57,330 nt of DNA, taken from positions 120,362 to 177,691 of the forward strand of contig NZ_AWZR01000001.1 in the NCBI RefSeq assembly GCF_000472505.1, written 5' to 3'. A program made the translations under genes and the position numbers. Shown one piece after another: positions 22,313-32,464 of the stretch. Within the stretch, counting starts at the first letter, position 1. Each line of letters starts with the position of its first letter. The notes beneath the pieces were generated by a model. The model searched no databases, was not told where the DNA came from, and was given only the letters and a program-made list of their open reading frames with translations. The stretch is from Luteimonas sp. J29. GTDB lineage: Bacteria > Pseudomonadota > Gammaproteobacteria > Xanthomonadales > Xanthomonadaceae.

Positions 22313-25300
22313 ATGACCAGCACCGCCGAACTCTCGTCCCCCGCCTCGGCCCATGCCGGACTGACCCGGGGCGTGACCGACCCCGACTACACGCTCGACC
22401 ACAAGTACACCCGCACCGAAGGGCGGATCTACCTGTCGGGCGTGCAGGCGCTGGTGCGGCTGCCGCTGATGCAGCGGCTGCGCGACCAGGCCGCGGGGCT
22501 GAACACCGGCGGCTTCATCTCCGGCTACCGCGGTTCGCCGCTGGGCGGCTTCGACCTGGAACTGTGGCGCGCGCGCAAGTACCTCGAGCAGGCGAACGTG
22601 AAGTTCCAGCCCGGCCTCAACGAGGACCTGGGCGCGACCATGGTCTGGGGCACCCAGCAGACCAACCTGTTCCCTGGCGCCAAGGTCGATGGCGTCTACG
22701 CCATGTGGTACGGCAAGGGCCCGGGCGTGGACCGCTGCGGCGACGTGTTCAAGCACGGCAACGCCGCCGGCACCTCGAAGCACGGCGGCGTGCTGGCGCT
22801 GGCCGCCGACGACCACGCCTGCCGCTCGTCCACCCTGCCGCACGGCAGCGAAGGCGAGTTCACCAGCGCGATGATGCCGATCCTCAACCCGGCCGGCGTC
22901 CAGGACATCCTCGACATGGGCCTGGTCGGCTGGGCGATGAGCCGCTACACCGGGCGCTGGGTGGGCTTCAAGACCATCGCCGAGACCGTCGAGTCGTCCG
23001 CGTCGGTGGACGTGAACCCGCTGGCGTTGCAGATCGCCACGCCGGAGGACTTCGAACTGCCGCCGGGCGGGCTCAACATCCGCTGGCCGGATCCGCCGCT
23101 CGACCAGGAGATGCGCCTGCACCGCTACGCGGTCAAGGCAGCGCAGGCCTTCGCCCGCGCCAACCGCATCGACAGGATGGTGATCGACACGCCCGACGCC
23201 TGCCTCGGCATCGTCACCACCGGCAAGAGCTACCTGGACGTGCTGCAGGCGCTGGAGTACCTCGGCCTCGACGCCGACCGCTGCCGCGAGCTGGGCATCC
23301 GCGTCTACAAGATCGGCATGACGTGGCCGCTCGAGCCGCTGGGCATCCGCGCCTTCGCCCGCGGCCTGCGCGACATCCTCGTGGTCGAGGAGAAGCACGC
23401 CTTCATCGAGAGTCAGATGAAGGAGCTGTTCTACAACTTCGAGGGCGACCGCCCCTCGATCGTCGGCAAGTACGACGAGGAGGGCAACTGGATCCTGCCC
23501 TCCACCGGCGAGCTGACCCCGGCCACCATCGCCGGCGTGATCGCGCGACGGCTGATGAAGTTCGTGCCCCAGGGCAGCCGCGACACCGCGCACATCCGCG
23601 AGGTGCTGCGCTGGATGGAGCTCAAGGAGGGCGAGCTGGCCCTGCCGCGCGCGCAGTTCCCGCGGGTGCCGCACTACTGCTCGGGCTGCCCGCACAACAC
23701 CTCGACCGTGGTCCCGGAGGGCTCGCGCGCGCTGGGCGGCATCGGCTGCCACTACATGGTCACGTGGATGGACCGCAGCACCGACACCTTCACCCAGATG
23801 GGCGGCGAGGGCGTCACCTGGTGCGGGCAGGCCGCGTTCACCGACACCCCGCACGTGTTCCAGAACCTGGGTGACGGCACCTACTTCCACTCCGGCTCGC
23901 TGGCGATCCGCCAGGCGATCGCGGCCGGGGTCAACATCACCTACAAGATCCTCTACAACGACGCGGTGGCGATGACCGGCGGGCAGCCGGTCGACGGCGT
24001 GCTGAGCGTGCCGCAGATCGCCCACCAGGTGCGCAGCGAGGGCGTGCATACGATCGTCGTGGTCAGCGACGACATCGGCAAGTGGCGCGACCGCTCGATC
24101 TTCCCCGCCGGCACCGAGTTCGAGGACCGCAGCCAGCTCGACGCGGTGCAGCGCCGGCTGCGCGAGGTCAAGGGCGTGAGCGTGCTGATCTACGACCAGG
24201 TCTGCGCCACCGAGAAGCGCCGCCGGCGCAAGCGCGGCCGGATGCCCGACCCGCCCACGCGCGTATTCATCAACACCCTGGTGTGCGAAGGTTGCGGCGA
24301 CTGCGGGAAGAAGAGCTTCTGCGTCTCGGTGCTGCCGAAGGACACCGAGTACGGGCGCAAGCGCGAGATCGACCAGAGCAACTGCAACAAGGACTACCGC
24401 TGCGTCGAGGGCTTCTGCCCGAGCTTCGTCACGGTGCACGGCGGCAGGCCGCGCAAGGGCGACAAGGCGGCGACCGCGGCGCGCCTGGCCAGCCTGCCGC
24501 CGCCGGTGTTCGCCAGCGACCTGTCGCAGCCCTGGAACATCCTGATCACCGGCGTCGGCGGCACCGGCGTGGTCACCATCGGCGCGCTGCTGGGCATGGC
24601 CGGCCATCTCGAGGGCCTGGGCTCGACCGTGCTCGACCAGACCGGCCTGGCGCAGAAGGGCGGCGCGGTGACCACCCACATCCGCATCGCGCGCACGCCG
24701 CGGGACATCCACGCGGTGCGCATCGCCGCCGGCGAGGCCGACCTGGTGCTCGGCTGCGACATGGTGGTGGTCAACGACTACTGGGCGCTGTCCAAGATCC
24801 GCGCCGGCCGCTCCCACGTGGTGCTCAACACCTGGGAGGCCATGCCGGGCACCTTCACCACCCGCCCGGACATGGAGTTCCCGGCCGCCGACATCATCCA
24901 GGCGGTGCGCCAGGCGCTGGGCGGCGAGTCGCCGCTGCAGATCGACGCCACCGAGCTCGCCACCGCGCTGATGGGCGACGCGATCGCCACCAACCTGTTC
25001 ATGCTCGGCTATGCCTGGCAGCGCGGGCTGGTGCCGCTGTCGCTGGACTCGCTGATGCGCGCGGTGGAACTCAACGGCGCGGCGGTGGAGATGAACAAGA
25101 CCGCGTTCGCCTGGGGCCGGCTGGCGGCGATCGATCCGGAGGCGGTGTACGAGGCCGCGGGCGTGGTGCGCAACGCGCCCACCGCGGCCGAGGACACGCC
25201 GTCGCAGCTGCAGTCGCTGCCGCCGGGCGAGTGGGAGAGCACCGAGTGGGGCGCGACCAGCGCGCCGCGCGCGCTGCGCGCCGGCGACGAACTGCGCCAC

Positions 25301-26020
25301 GTGCCGCCGCACGCCGGCACCGACGCGGTCGCGTTCCTGCCGCTCGACGACCTGCGCCTGTCGCGCTCGCTCGACGAACTGATCGCGCGCCGGGTCGAGT
25401 TCCTCACCGAGTACCAGGACGCCAGGTACGCGAAGCGGTATTCGGACTTCGTCGCCCGCGTGCGCGAGGCCGAGCGCACCCGCGCGCCGGGCTCGACCGA
25501 CCTGTCCGAGGCGGTGGCGCGCTACTTCTTCAAGCTCATGGCCTACAAGGACGAGTACGAGGTGGCGCGGCTGTACACCAGCGGCGAGTTCATGCGCCGG
25601 CTCGAGCAGCAGTTCGACGGCGACTACCGGCTGCACTTCCACCTCGCCCCGCCGCTGCTGGCCAGGCGCAACGAGAAGGGCGAACTGGTCAAGCGCGAGT
25701 ACGGCCCGTGGATGCTGAAGGCCTTCGGCCTGCTGGCGAAGCTGCGGTTCCTGCGCGGTGGCCCGTTCGACGTGTTCGGCCGCACCGCCGAGCGGCGCAT
25801 GGAGCGCCAGCTGATCGACGACTACGAGCGCACCATCGGCGGGCTGCTGGACCGGCTCGACGGCGGCAACGTCGGCCTCGCGGCCGAGATCGCCAGCATC
25901 CCCGAGCAGATCCGCGGCTACGGCCACGTCAAGGAAGCGCACCTGCACCAGGCCAAGGCCCGCGAAGCCGAACTGCTGCGCGAATGGAACAATCCGCTCA
26001 GGATCGTGCAGGCGGCTTGA
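22313..26020 (+). CDS. Indolepyruvate ferredoxin oxidoreductase, fused alpha-gamma type
   Basis: TPP- and iron-sulfur-dependent oxidative decarboxylation of aryl- or branched 2-oxo acids to acyl-CoA. The 1235-residue single chain joins the TPP-binding IorA-like part (GYRGSPLGG, GGEGVTWCGQAAF), a Cys-rich iron-sulfur section and the gamma domain (GVGGTGVVTIGALLGMAG, DQTGLAQKGGAVTTH). Cysteines include C456/C459 in CSGCPHN, C658/C661/C664/C670 in CEGCGDCGKKSFC, and a later NCNKDYRCVEGFC. The C-terminal extension of about 300 residues is usual for this fused family in aerobic proteobacteria, where it is thought to serve amino-acid catabolism. Confidence 0.93.
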   Translation: MTSTAELSSPASAHAGLTRGVTDPDYTLDHKYTRTEGRIYLSGVQALVRLPLMQRLRDQAAGLNTGGFISGYRGSPLGGFDLELWRARKYLEQANVKFQPGLNEDLGATMVWGTQQTNLFPGAKVDGVYAMWYGKGPGVDRCGDVFKHGNAAGTSKHGGVLALAADDHACRSSTLPHGSEGEFTSAMMPILNPAGVQDILDMGLVGWAMSRYTGRWVGFKTIAETVESSASVDVNPLALQIATPEDFELPPGGLNIRWPDPPLDQEMRLHRYAVKAAQAFARANRIDRMVIDTPDACLGIVTTGKSYLDVLQALEYLGLDADRCRELGIRVYKIGMTWPLEPLGIRAFARGLRDILVVEEKHAFIESQMKELFYNFEGDRPSIVGKYDEEGNWILPSTGELTPATIAGVIARRLMKFVPQGSRDTAHIREVLRWMELKEGELALPRAQFPRVPHYCSGCPHNTSTVVPEGSRALGGIGCHYMVTWMDRSTDTFTQMGGEGVTWCGQAAFTDTPHVFQNLGDGTYFHSGSLAIRQAIAAGVNITYKILYNDAVAMTGGQPVDGVLSVPQIAHQVRSEGVHTIVVVSDDIGKWRDRSIFPAGTEFEDRSQLDAVQRRLREVKGVSVLIYDQVCATEKRRRRKRGRMPDPPTRVFINTLVCEGCGDCGKKSFCVSVLPKDTEYGRKREIDQSNCNKDYRCVEGFCPSFVTVHGGRPRKGDKAATAARLASLPPPVFASDLSQPWNILITGVGGTGVVTIGALLGMAGHLEGLGSTVLDQTGLAQKGGAVTTHIRIARTPRDIHAVRIAAGEADLVLGCDMVVVNDYWALSKIRAGRSHVVLNTWEAMPGTFTTRPDMEFPAADIIQAVRQALGGESPLQIDATELATALMGDAIATNLFMLGYAWQRGLVPLSLDSLMRAVELNGAAVEMNKTAFAWGRLAAIDPEAVYEAAGVVRNAPTAAEDTPSQLQSLPPGEWESTEWGATSAPRALRAGDELRHVPPHAGTDAVAFLPLDDLRLSRSLDELIARRVEFLTEYQDARYAKRYSDFVARVREAERTRAPGSTDLSEAVARYFFKLMAYKDEYEVARLYTSGEFMRRLEQQFDGDYRLHFHLAPPLLARRNEKGELVKREYGPWMLKAFGLLAKLRFLRGGPFDVFGRTAERRMERQLIDDYERTIGGLLDRLDGGNVGLAAEIASIPEQIRGYGHVKEAHLHQAKAREAELLREWNNPLRIVQAA

Positions 26021-26040
26021 ACCGGAGGAGGCGTGCAGCG

Positions 26041-26685
26041 ATGACCACGGAACCGGACGTACCGCCGCCTCCCGCCCCACCGCCCCAGGCACCGCCGCCT
26101 CCGGCCGCCGCGCCCTCCGCGCGCGGCGGCCGCTTCGAGCTGGTGGTGGGCGCCAGCGCCATCCTGCTCTCGGTGGTCTCGCTGTTCGTGGCGATCAGCG
26201 CCAACCGCACCCAGGAGCGGATGCTGGCCGCCAGCATCTGGCCCTCGCTGCTGTTCAGCACCAGCAATACCGCGCCCGACGGCACGCCCCAGCTCGGCAT
26301 CGACCTGCTCAACCGCGGTACCGGGCCGGCGCGCGTGCGCTGGCTGGAGATGTACTACCGCGATGCCCCGCTGGCCGACTGGCGCGAGCTGCTGCGGCGG
26401 TGCTGCGCATCCTCGCCCGCCCAGGTCGAGGAGGTGTACGGGATCAGCAGCGGCGTGCAGAACCGCGTGCTGGGCGCGGACGAGTGGGTGCGGATGCTGC
26501 AGATCCAGCCCGAGGACGCGCCCGACGCGATCTGGAAGGCACTCGACCGGGAGCGCCACAACGTGCGCATGCGCGCCTGCTACTGCTCGGTGCTCGACGA
26601 CTGCTGGCTGTTCGACAGCGGGCGCGAGGATCCGGAGCCGGTCAAGCGCTGCCCGGCCCCCGGTCCGGTGCTCTGGCGCGGCTGA
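26041..26685 (+). CDS. Single-pass membrane protein with Pro-rich N-terminus and Cys-rich C-terminus, unknown function
   Basis: I do not recognise a family for this 214-residue protein. It has a Pro/Ala tract (5-27), one hydrophobic helix (about 32-53), then a beta-rich domain. That domain carries a Cys pair (RRCCASS) and a second cluster (RACYCSVLDDCWLF, then RCP) that could form disulfides or bind metal. A ribosome-binding site (ggaggagg) sits just before the ATG, and the gene begins 20 bases after the oxidoreductase, so the two are probably cotranscribed. No functional link is evident. Confidence 0.75.
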   Translation: MTTEPDVPPPPAPPPQAPPPPAAAPSARGGRFELVVGASAILLSVVSLFVAISANRTQERMLAASIWPSLLFSTSNTAPDGTPQLGIDLLNRGTGPARVRWLEMYYRDAPLADWRELLRRCCASSPAQVEEVYGISSGVQNRVLGADEWVRMLQIQPEDAPDAIWKALDRERHNVRMRACYCSVLDDCWLFDSGREDPEPVKRCPAPGPVLWRG

Positions 26686-26697
26686 GGCCGCGCCGGG

Positions 26698-28365
26698 TCA
26701 CTCCCTGCGCACGAACACCATCGTGCGCCCGCCCTGGGTCAGCACCACCCGCCGGGGCGCCGCGTCGTCGGGCTCGAACCGCAGCGTCGCATCCACCGCC
26801 TTGAGGAAGAAGCGCGAGCCGGACTCGGCGAAGATCTCGAGCGCCGGCTGGCCCTCGAGCTGCACCTTCGGCGTGTCGCCATCGAGGAACACGCGCAGGA
26901 GCGCGCCGTCGAGCACGTACTCGCCCGCGACCCGCTCCAGCGCCGCGCGCGGCAGGGTGGTCTCCACGCGCCCCTGCGGCGGCGGCTCGTCCGAGCGTTC
27001 GACCCGCTCGCCCTCGCCCTCGTCCTCGGGGAAGTAGCGCATCGCCACCACCCGGCTCTCGGCGTCGCGCTCGAACACCACCCGCGAGTGTCCTTCGGGG
27101 AACACGAACTCGTCCTTCGCCACCGGGATCAGGCGGTAGGGGCGGCCGCCGGTGCGCTGCGACGTCAGGTGGCCGTCGCTGACCCGCACCACGCGCGTGC
27201 TGTCGGCGTCGATGCGGTACACCCCGGCGTACTCCTCGAGCGCGGCCGCATCGACCTCGATGGGCGTCTTGTCCGGATACGGCCGCCCGATCGCATGCGC
27301 GGCCAGCGCGCGGGCGAGCTGCTCGGGGCTCTGCCTGCCCGGGGCCAGCCCGTCGCTGTTGCGCAGCACCGCCACGGTCACCTGTTCCCCGGGCACGTAG
27401 CCCAGCGCGCTGACGAAGCCGAAGATGCCGCCGCCGTGCTCGAGGTAGCGCTGGCCGCGCAGGGTCCGGGCGAAGATGCCGAAGCCGTACTCGCCGTCGG
27501 CGGCCTTGCCCGCCGGCGTCGTCATCGCACGGTAGGTCGCGTCGTCGAGCACCCGCCCGCCGTGCAGGGCGCGGTTCCAGCGCAGCAGGTCGTCGACGGT
27601 GGACACCAGCGCGCCCGCGGCATGCGGCTGGGTCATGCTCAGCGGCAGCGCCGGGGCCCAGCGGTCGCCCTGGCGGGTATAGCCGTTGACATGGCCCGGG
27701 ATCACCGCGTCGGCCGGATGGCCGTAGCGGGTCGACGCCATCCCCAGTGGACGGAAGAACGCCTCGTCCAGGTAACCGTGCCACGACTTGCCCGTGACCG
27801 CCTCGATCACGGCCCCGGCCAGCACGTAGCCGGAGTTGTTGTAGCGCCAGCCCTGGCCCGGGGCGAAGTCGGGCTTCTCGTCCTTGAACACGTCCACCAG
27901 CTGCGCGGTGGTGAGGTCGCGGCGGATCGTGCCGTCGGGCATCACGTCCGGCATCGAGGTGTAGCTGCGCACGCCCGAGGTGTGGTCGAGCAGCATGCGC
28001 ACGGTGATCGCCTCGCCGCCGGGGTAGCCGGGCAGGAACCGGTCGAGCGGATCGTCCAGCGACAGGCGGCCTTCGCCGGCCAGCTTCAGTACCGCCGCCG
28101 CGGTGAACTGCTTGGTCACCGATCCGATCCGGAACACGTGGTCCGGCGACAGGTCCACGCCGAGTTCGAGGCTGGCCTTGCCGCAGGCGCCGCGGTACAG
28201 CACCTGGTCGCCGCGCGCCACCAGCACCGCCATGCCGGGGGCGTCGTCGTCGCATTCGGCCGCGAGCGTGCGCGCGGCATGAGCGGCCACTTCGTCGGGG
28301 GTCGGCAGGGCGGCATGCGCCGCGACGGGCAGGAGCAGCAGCAGGGCGAAGGCGGTCAGGCGCAT
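26698..28365 (-). CDS. Exported serine hydrolase, class C beta-lactamase-like
   Basis: A 555-residue protein with a signal peptide (1-18) and a beta-lactamase/D-peptidase catalytic domain. The S-x-x-K motif is S82-K85 in GSVTK, the Y-x-N motif is Y175-N177 in RYNNSGY, and HGGGIFGF supplies the third motif in HxG form. The C-terminal 200 residues are a beta-rich module, as in many CubicO-type peptidases and esterases. The family hydrolyses D-amino peptides or esters; true beta-lactamase activity is unlikely at this length. It is convergent with the preceding gene, with a 12-base gap. Confidence 0.88.
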   Translation of the reverse strand: MRLTAFALLLLLPVAAHAALPTPDEVAAHAARTLAAECDDDAPGMAVLVARGDQVLYRGACGKASLELGVDLSPDHVFRIGSVTKQFTAAAVLKLAGEGRLSLDDPLDRFLPGYPGGEAITVRMLLDHTSGVRSYTSMPDVMPDGTIRRDLTTAQLVDVFKDEKPDFAPGQGWRYNNSGYVLAGAVIEAVTGKSWHGYLDEAFFRPLGMASTRYGHPADAVIPGHVNGYTRQGDRWAPALPLSMTQPHAAGALVSTVDDLLRWNRALHGGRVLDDATYRAMTTPAGKAADGEYGFGIFARTLRGQRYLEHGGGIFGFVSALGYVPGEQVTVAVLRNSDGLAPGRQSPEQLARALAAHAIGRPYPDKTPIEVDAAALEEYAGVYRIDADSTRVVRVSDGHLTSQRTGGRPYRLIPVAKDEFVFPEGHSRVVFERDAESRVVAMRYFPEDEGEGERVERSDEPPPQGRVETTLPRAALERVAGEYVLDGALLRVFLDGDTPKVQLEGQPALEIFAESGSRFFLKAVDATLRFEPDDAAPRRVVLTQGGRTMVFVRRE

Positions 28366-28474
28366 GGGACCAGTCCGGTGGCGGCATCGGGAAGCACGCT
28401 AGAGGGCGCGCGTGGGGGTGCGAACGTGTGGAACGTCATGGCAACGCCCGTGCGGGGGCGCGGCAGGCCCCGCC

Positions 28475-31400
28475 TCATTGGCCATCCCCGGCCCGCGGCG
28501 GCGCGGCCTCGGGACCGCGCCCGCGGCGCAGCTTGGCCCGGGCGGCGTCCGAACGCGCCTGGTGGCGGTGCCGCGCGAGCGCGAGCGTCCGCTGCAGCCA
28601 GGCCTGCAGCCGGCGCGCGTGGCGGTCCAGGCAGATGCCGCCGATGCCGTAGTGGCCGCCGCGGATGTCGACCGCCGTCACCACGTGGCGGTTGATCAGC
28701 AGGCGCATGAATTCGGTGGCCAGGCCCAGCCGGCGCACGTGGTCCTGCACCCGCAGCAGGCGCAGCGTGCGTCCCGACACGACCGCGACCCCGAGCGTGG
28801 TGTCGGGGATGCGGTGGCTGGTGCGGGCCAGCACCGAGGACCAGCGCAGCCGCAGCAGGAACAGGTGGGTGGGTGCGGGCGAGGCCAGCGGGCCGGAGGT
28901 GAGGATCGAGTGCTCGACGTGGTTGATCCTGCCTTCGGCCATGAGCCTGCGGCACAGGCCCGCCCAGTCCCCGTCGGCCGCGACCTCGTGCCGATCCAGG
29001 CGCAGCATCCGCTTCGGGCCGTCGTTGTCCAGGCGCGGCAGGCCAAGGCGCTGCTGGCAGAACGACACGAAGCGCGCGCCGAAGGTGGGCGCGCCCACCA
29101 CCCAGGCGATGCGGAACATCGGCGCCCAGCTCCAGTGGCGGAAGGCGTTGATCCAGCCGCGGTTGTCCGGATGGTCCCAGGCGTGCTCCAGGCCGAGGTC
29201 GTGGTACACCGCCTCCATCAGCCGGATCAGTTCCTGGCAGAAGTAGAAGCAGGCGCGGAAGTCGGCCGGGTCCGGCATCCGGGTGCGCCGCTCCAGCGGC
29301 GAGGCCGGCGGCTCGCCGGCCTGGCGCGGCGCTTCGACCAGATCGGTCCAGGCGGGATGGAACTGCGCGTCGAGCACCGCCAGCGCCGGCGTGTCGCGCA
29401 GCCGGTCGAGCAGTCGCGCGAGCGCCTCGCCGTGGCGCGCGAAGCGTTCGTCGAGCCGCGGCAACGGCGCCACCCAGCGCTGGCGCAGCGCGATCAGCAG
29501 CTTGCCCTTGTCCGGCGAGTCGGTCAGCCCCAGCCGCGGCGGCCCGTGGCCGGCGGCCGCCGTGCGCAGGCGTTCGAGCGCAGGCTCCAGCGCGCGTCGC
29601 GCCACGTCCTCGCCCAGCCGCCGGTAGCTCTCGAACTGGGCCTCGTCGAAGTACTGGTCGGAGGTCGGTTCGTGCGGGAACGCCGGGTGGCTGCGCGCGT
29701 AGTGCAGCACGTCGGCCGGCTCCTCGCCGGTCAGGGTCGGCTTGAGGTAGAGCAGGGTCCCGGTGGCGCCGTCGGCGTAGGTGATGCGGCCGACCGCGCA
29801 GCTGCGCTCGGCGGTGCCGTCGTCGCGCGGGACCAGCCCCGACACGTCGAGGTCGATGTCGGCGCCGAAATCGACCCGGCACTTGTGCACGGCGTTGCCG
29901 AGGTCGGCGAACGCGCGCGCCGGGTCGGCCGCGGCGTCCACGCACAGGATGAAGCGGCAGCGCCGGCGCACCAGTTCGTAGATGCCGAGGTTCTCGAAGT
30001 GGCCGCCGTCGGACAGGTGCACGAACTTGCCGCCGGCATGGGTGCGGCCGAGCAGTTCGGCCAGCAGCCAGCGGCCGAAGAACGGCACCGCGTCGCCGCT
30101 GGGATGGCCCGGGTGCAGCGGGTTGGGCAGCCACCAGCCCAGGCGCGCGTCGAACAGGGTGAGCAGGAAGGTCACCGCGGGCGAGCTGTGGTAACCCATG
30201 TTGGGATTGACCGCGGCGCCCGAGATCGCGATCGCACCGCCGAGGGTGAGCGAGGACGCGAGCGCGTCGCGCCCGGGCCGGCGGCCGGGGCCGGCGGTGG
30301 CGGCGATCGCCGCCTCGGTGTCGCCGATCGGCCGTTCGCCTGCGCGCGAATCGGGCGGCAGCCAGCCGCACCAGCCCGGGCTCAGGCAGAACGAGGCCGC
30401 CTTGCGGTCCTGCCAGTCGAGCTGCCTGGCGGCGACGAGGTTGAGCGCGGTGCCGATCAGCGGATACAGCGGCCGGGTGCCGTCGTCCATGCGCTCGCGT
30501 TCGACCACGTCGGCCAGAGGCAGGTCGTCGTCGGGGTCGAAGTTGGTGGTCGGTTCGGGATTGCGCGGCACGTTGCTGGCGCCGAGGTAACAGCGCACCA
30601 GGCGATTGCGGTAGAAGGCGTTGAGGCTGAATTCGTTGACGTCCACCGCCCAGGCGAACAGCAACCACGTGCCCAGCGCGGCGAGCACCAGCAGCGCCAG
30701 CGCACGCGGGTAGGCCTCGACCGTCGCCCGCAGCCCGTCGAGGTAGGCCGGCAGGCCGTTTCCGGTCGGCGGCGCCGGTGCCGCGGCGGTGCCGCCGGCC
30801 AGGTGTTCGAGCGCCGGGCCTGCCAGCTGCAGCAGCACGTGTCCGGCCAGGCTCAGCGCCACCAGCAGGCCGAACACGAAGATCCACGGCGCCACCCGCA
30901 CCAGCAGGTCGATCCAGCGCGAGCGGCGGGTGCCGGCCTTGGCCAGGCGCGCCCCGTGCGCGGCCAGCAGGCCCAGCCCGGTGGTCGCCAGCCAGGTCGC
31001 CACGCCCGCCCAGCCGGCGGCCGAGAGCGCCTGCCGGCCCTGCTCCGCCCCGGCGCGCAGCAGCCACGGGCCGTAGATGGTCAGCCCCAGCGACAACGTC
31101 ATCCCCAGCGCCACCAGGGCGCAGGTCTTGCCGCCCACGCGCGCCCAGATCTCGCGCTGCAGGTCGCTCATCGCCGGGCCGGCGAGGCCCAGGTGCACGA
31201 TCGCGGTCAGGGCCACGGCCAGCGCCATCAGCAGCGGGCCGGCCACCAGGACGTGCCACAGGCCGTCGCTGCCGGCCCATGTCGCCAGCCAGCCGCGCAG
31301 CAGCGCGACCAGCAGCCCCGCGAATACGGCCGCGCCGGCCGTTCCCAGTACGAACCGCCACGGATGCCGCAGCAGCGGGGGCGGTGGCGCCTGGCGCCTG

Positions 31401-32350
31401 CCGGCCAGCCCGCTCCAGGCCAGCCAGCCGTGCCAGATCAGCAGGTACAGCGCGGCGGTGGCCACGCCCAGGTCGGCGCCGGCGGCGCTCCACTCCGGCG
31501 GCAGCCAGCCGACCGCGCCGGCGAGCGGCGCCGGCAGGTGCTGGTACCGCGCGAGCCCCAGCGCGCCCAGCATGGAGCCGAGCGCCAGCGACAGGATCGT
31601 GCCGAGCGCGGCGAGCACCACCGGGCGCGGCGGCGGCTCGGTCTCCGCATCGCCCTGCGGCCGGCGGTCGGCCCAGGTACTGACATAGGCCAGCATCAGC
31701 ATCGCCGCCATGCCGGCGATGCCCGAGGCCACCAGCGGCACCACCGGCCAGCGGCGGGTGAGCACGTCGGCGCCCGCGTACACCAGCAGCGGCAGCAGGC
31801 ACAGCGCCAGGATCAGCGCGCACAGCTGCACCTGGACCAGCAGCACGTTGCGCACGTAGGTGCCGACCATGCCGAGGGTGTCGCCGGAGAACGGCGACTT
31901 GCGCGGCGCCAGGTAGTTGCTGTACTCGCGCAGGTGGCGTAGCGGCCGGGTGTCGGCGGGCGCGTCTTGAGCGCGCGCCGGGCCGGCGTCGTCCGGCGCG
32001 CCCAGGGTCGCGAACGCCCGGCGGAAGCCATGCCGCCGCACCAGCGCCTGGAGGAAGGCGCCGACGTAGCCGCCACCGGACACCGTGGACAGGTAGTGGA
32101 AGCACTCCAGCAGGCCGTTGCGCGCCAGCGCCTGCAGCACGCCCAGGCCGAAGGTGGCGCTGCGGATGCCGCCGCCCGACAGCGCCAGTCCCCAGGCCTC
32201 GACCGACTGCGGGTCGCGGCGCAGCGCCGGCCCGAGGATGGTGCGCAGTTCGGCGTCCCTGACCGCGCGGATGTCGGGGAGCCGGCTGTCCTTGCGCCGG
32301 CGGCTCCGGGGCCGGGGCATGACGTCCTTCAGGCGCACCGCGTCCTCCAT
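28475..32350 (-). CDS. Very large patatin-like phospholipase with multiple membrane segments
   Basis: A 1291-residue protein. The N-terminal patatin part has the oxyanion-hole segment ALSGGGIRSATFGLG and the nucleophile elbow STVSGGGYVG (S91). A long central section holds roughly ten hydrophobic helices. The patatin fold then resumes, with the catalytic Asp in DGGHFENLG (D781). The C-terminal 500 residues are soluble, with Arg/Leu-rich helices. Splitting the nucleophile and Asp by about 690 residues with an inserted membrane domain is unusual, although patatin-related proteins of this size exist in proteobacteria. The ATG at MEDAVRL opens the conserved part; the substrate is presumably a membrane lipid. 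Confidence 0.8.
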   Translation of the reverse strand: MEDAVRLKDVMPRPRSRRRKDSRLPDIRAVRDAELRTILGPALRRDPQSVEAWGLALSGGGIRSATFGLGVLQALARNGLLECFHYLSTVSGGGYVGAFLQALVRRHGFRRAFATLGAPDDAGPARAQDAPADTRPLRHLREYSNYLAPRKSPFSGDTLGMVGTYVRNVLLVQVQLCALILALCLLPLLVYAGADVLTRRWPVVPLVASGIAGMAAMLMLAYVSTWADRRPQGDAETEPPPRPVVLAALGTILSLALGSMLGALGLARYQHLPAPLAGAVGWLPPEWSAAGADLGVATAALYLLIWHGWLAWSGLAGRRQAPPPPLLRHPWRFVLGTAGAAVFAGLLVALLRGWLATWAGSDGLWHVLVAGPLLMALAVALTAIVHLGLAGPAMSDLQREIWARVGGKTCALVALGMTLSLGLTIYGPWLLRAGAEQGRQALSAAGWAGVATWLATTGLGLLAAHGARLAKAGTRRSRWIDLLVRVAPWIFVFGLLVALSLAGHVLLQLAGPALEHLAGGTAAAPAPPTGNGLPAYLDGLRATVEAYPRALALLVLAALGTWLLFAWAVDVNEFSLNAFYRNRLVRCYLGASNVPRNPEPTTNFDPDDDLPLADVVERERMDDGTRPLYPLIGTALNLVAARQLDWQDRKAASFCLSPGWCGWLPPDSRAGERPIGDTEAAIAATAGPGRRPGRDALASSLTLGGAIAISGAAVNPNMGYHSSPAVTFLLTLFDARLGWWLPNPLHPGHPSGDAVPFFGRWLLAELLGRTHAGGKFVHLSDGGHFENLGIYELVRRRCRFILCVDAAADPARAFADLGNAVHKCRVDFGADIDLDVSGLVPRDDGTAERSCAVGRITYADGATGTLLYLKPTLTGEEPADVLHYARSHPAFPHEPTSDQYFDEAQFESYRRLGEDVARRALEPALERLRTAAAGHGPPRLGLTDSPDKGKLLIALRQRWVAPLPRLDERFARHGEALARLLDRLRDTPALAVLDAQFHPAWTDLVEAPRQAGEPPASPLERRTRMPDPADFRACFYFCQELIRLMEAVYHDLGLEHAWDHPDNRGWINAFRHWSWAPMFRIAWVVGAPTFGARFVSFCQQRLGLPRLDNDGPKRMLRLDRHEVAADGDWAGLCRRLMAEGRINHVEHSILTSGPLASPAPTHLFLLRLRWSSVLARTSHRIPDTTLGVAVVSGRTLRLLRVQDHVRRLGLATEFMRLLINRHVVTAVDIRGGHYGIGGICLDRHARRLQAWLQRTLALARHRHQARSDAARAKLRRGRGPEAAPPRAGDGQ

Positions 32351-32464
32351 GTGCGTTGGCCGATCCCCCCGTCCGCCACTGTAGTGCAAACGCGGCGCGC
32401 GGCCGATTCCCGCCACGGGACTGGTGGCCGGCGGCGGCACGGCGCAGACTCGCCGCGGGAGGGC

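Noticed and set aside
20291..26092. 1900-residue minus-strand frame opposite the indolepyruvate oxidoreductase
   Set aside because: Only the GAF-EAL part (20291-22147) is a gene. The remainder is an antisense shadow of the oxidoreductase.
26698..28365. True beta-lactamase
   Set aside because: The S-x-x-K and Y-x-N motifs fit, but the 555-residue length with a large C-terminal module matches peptidase/esterase-type serine hydrolases.
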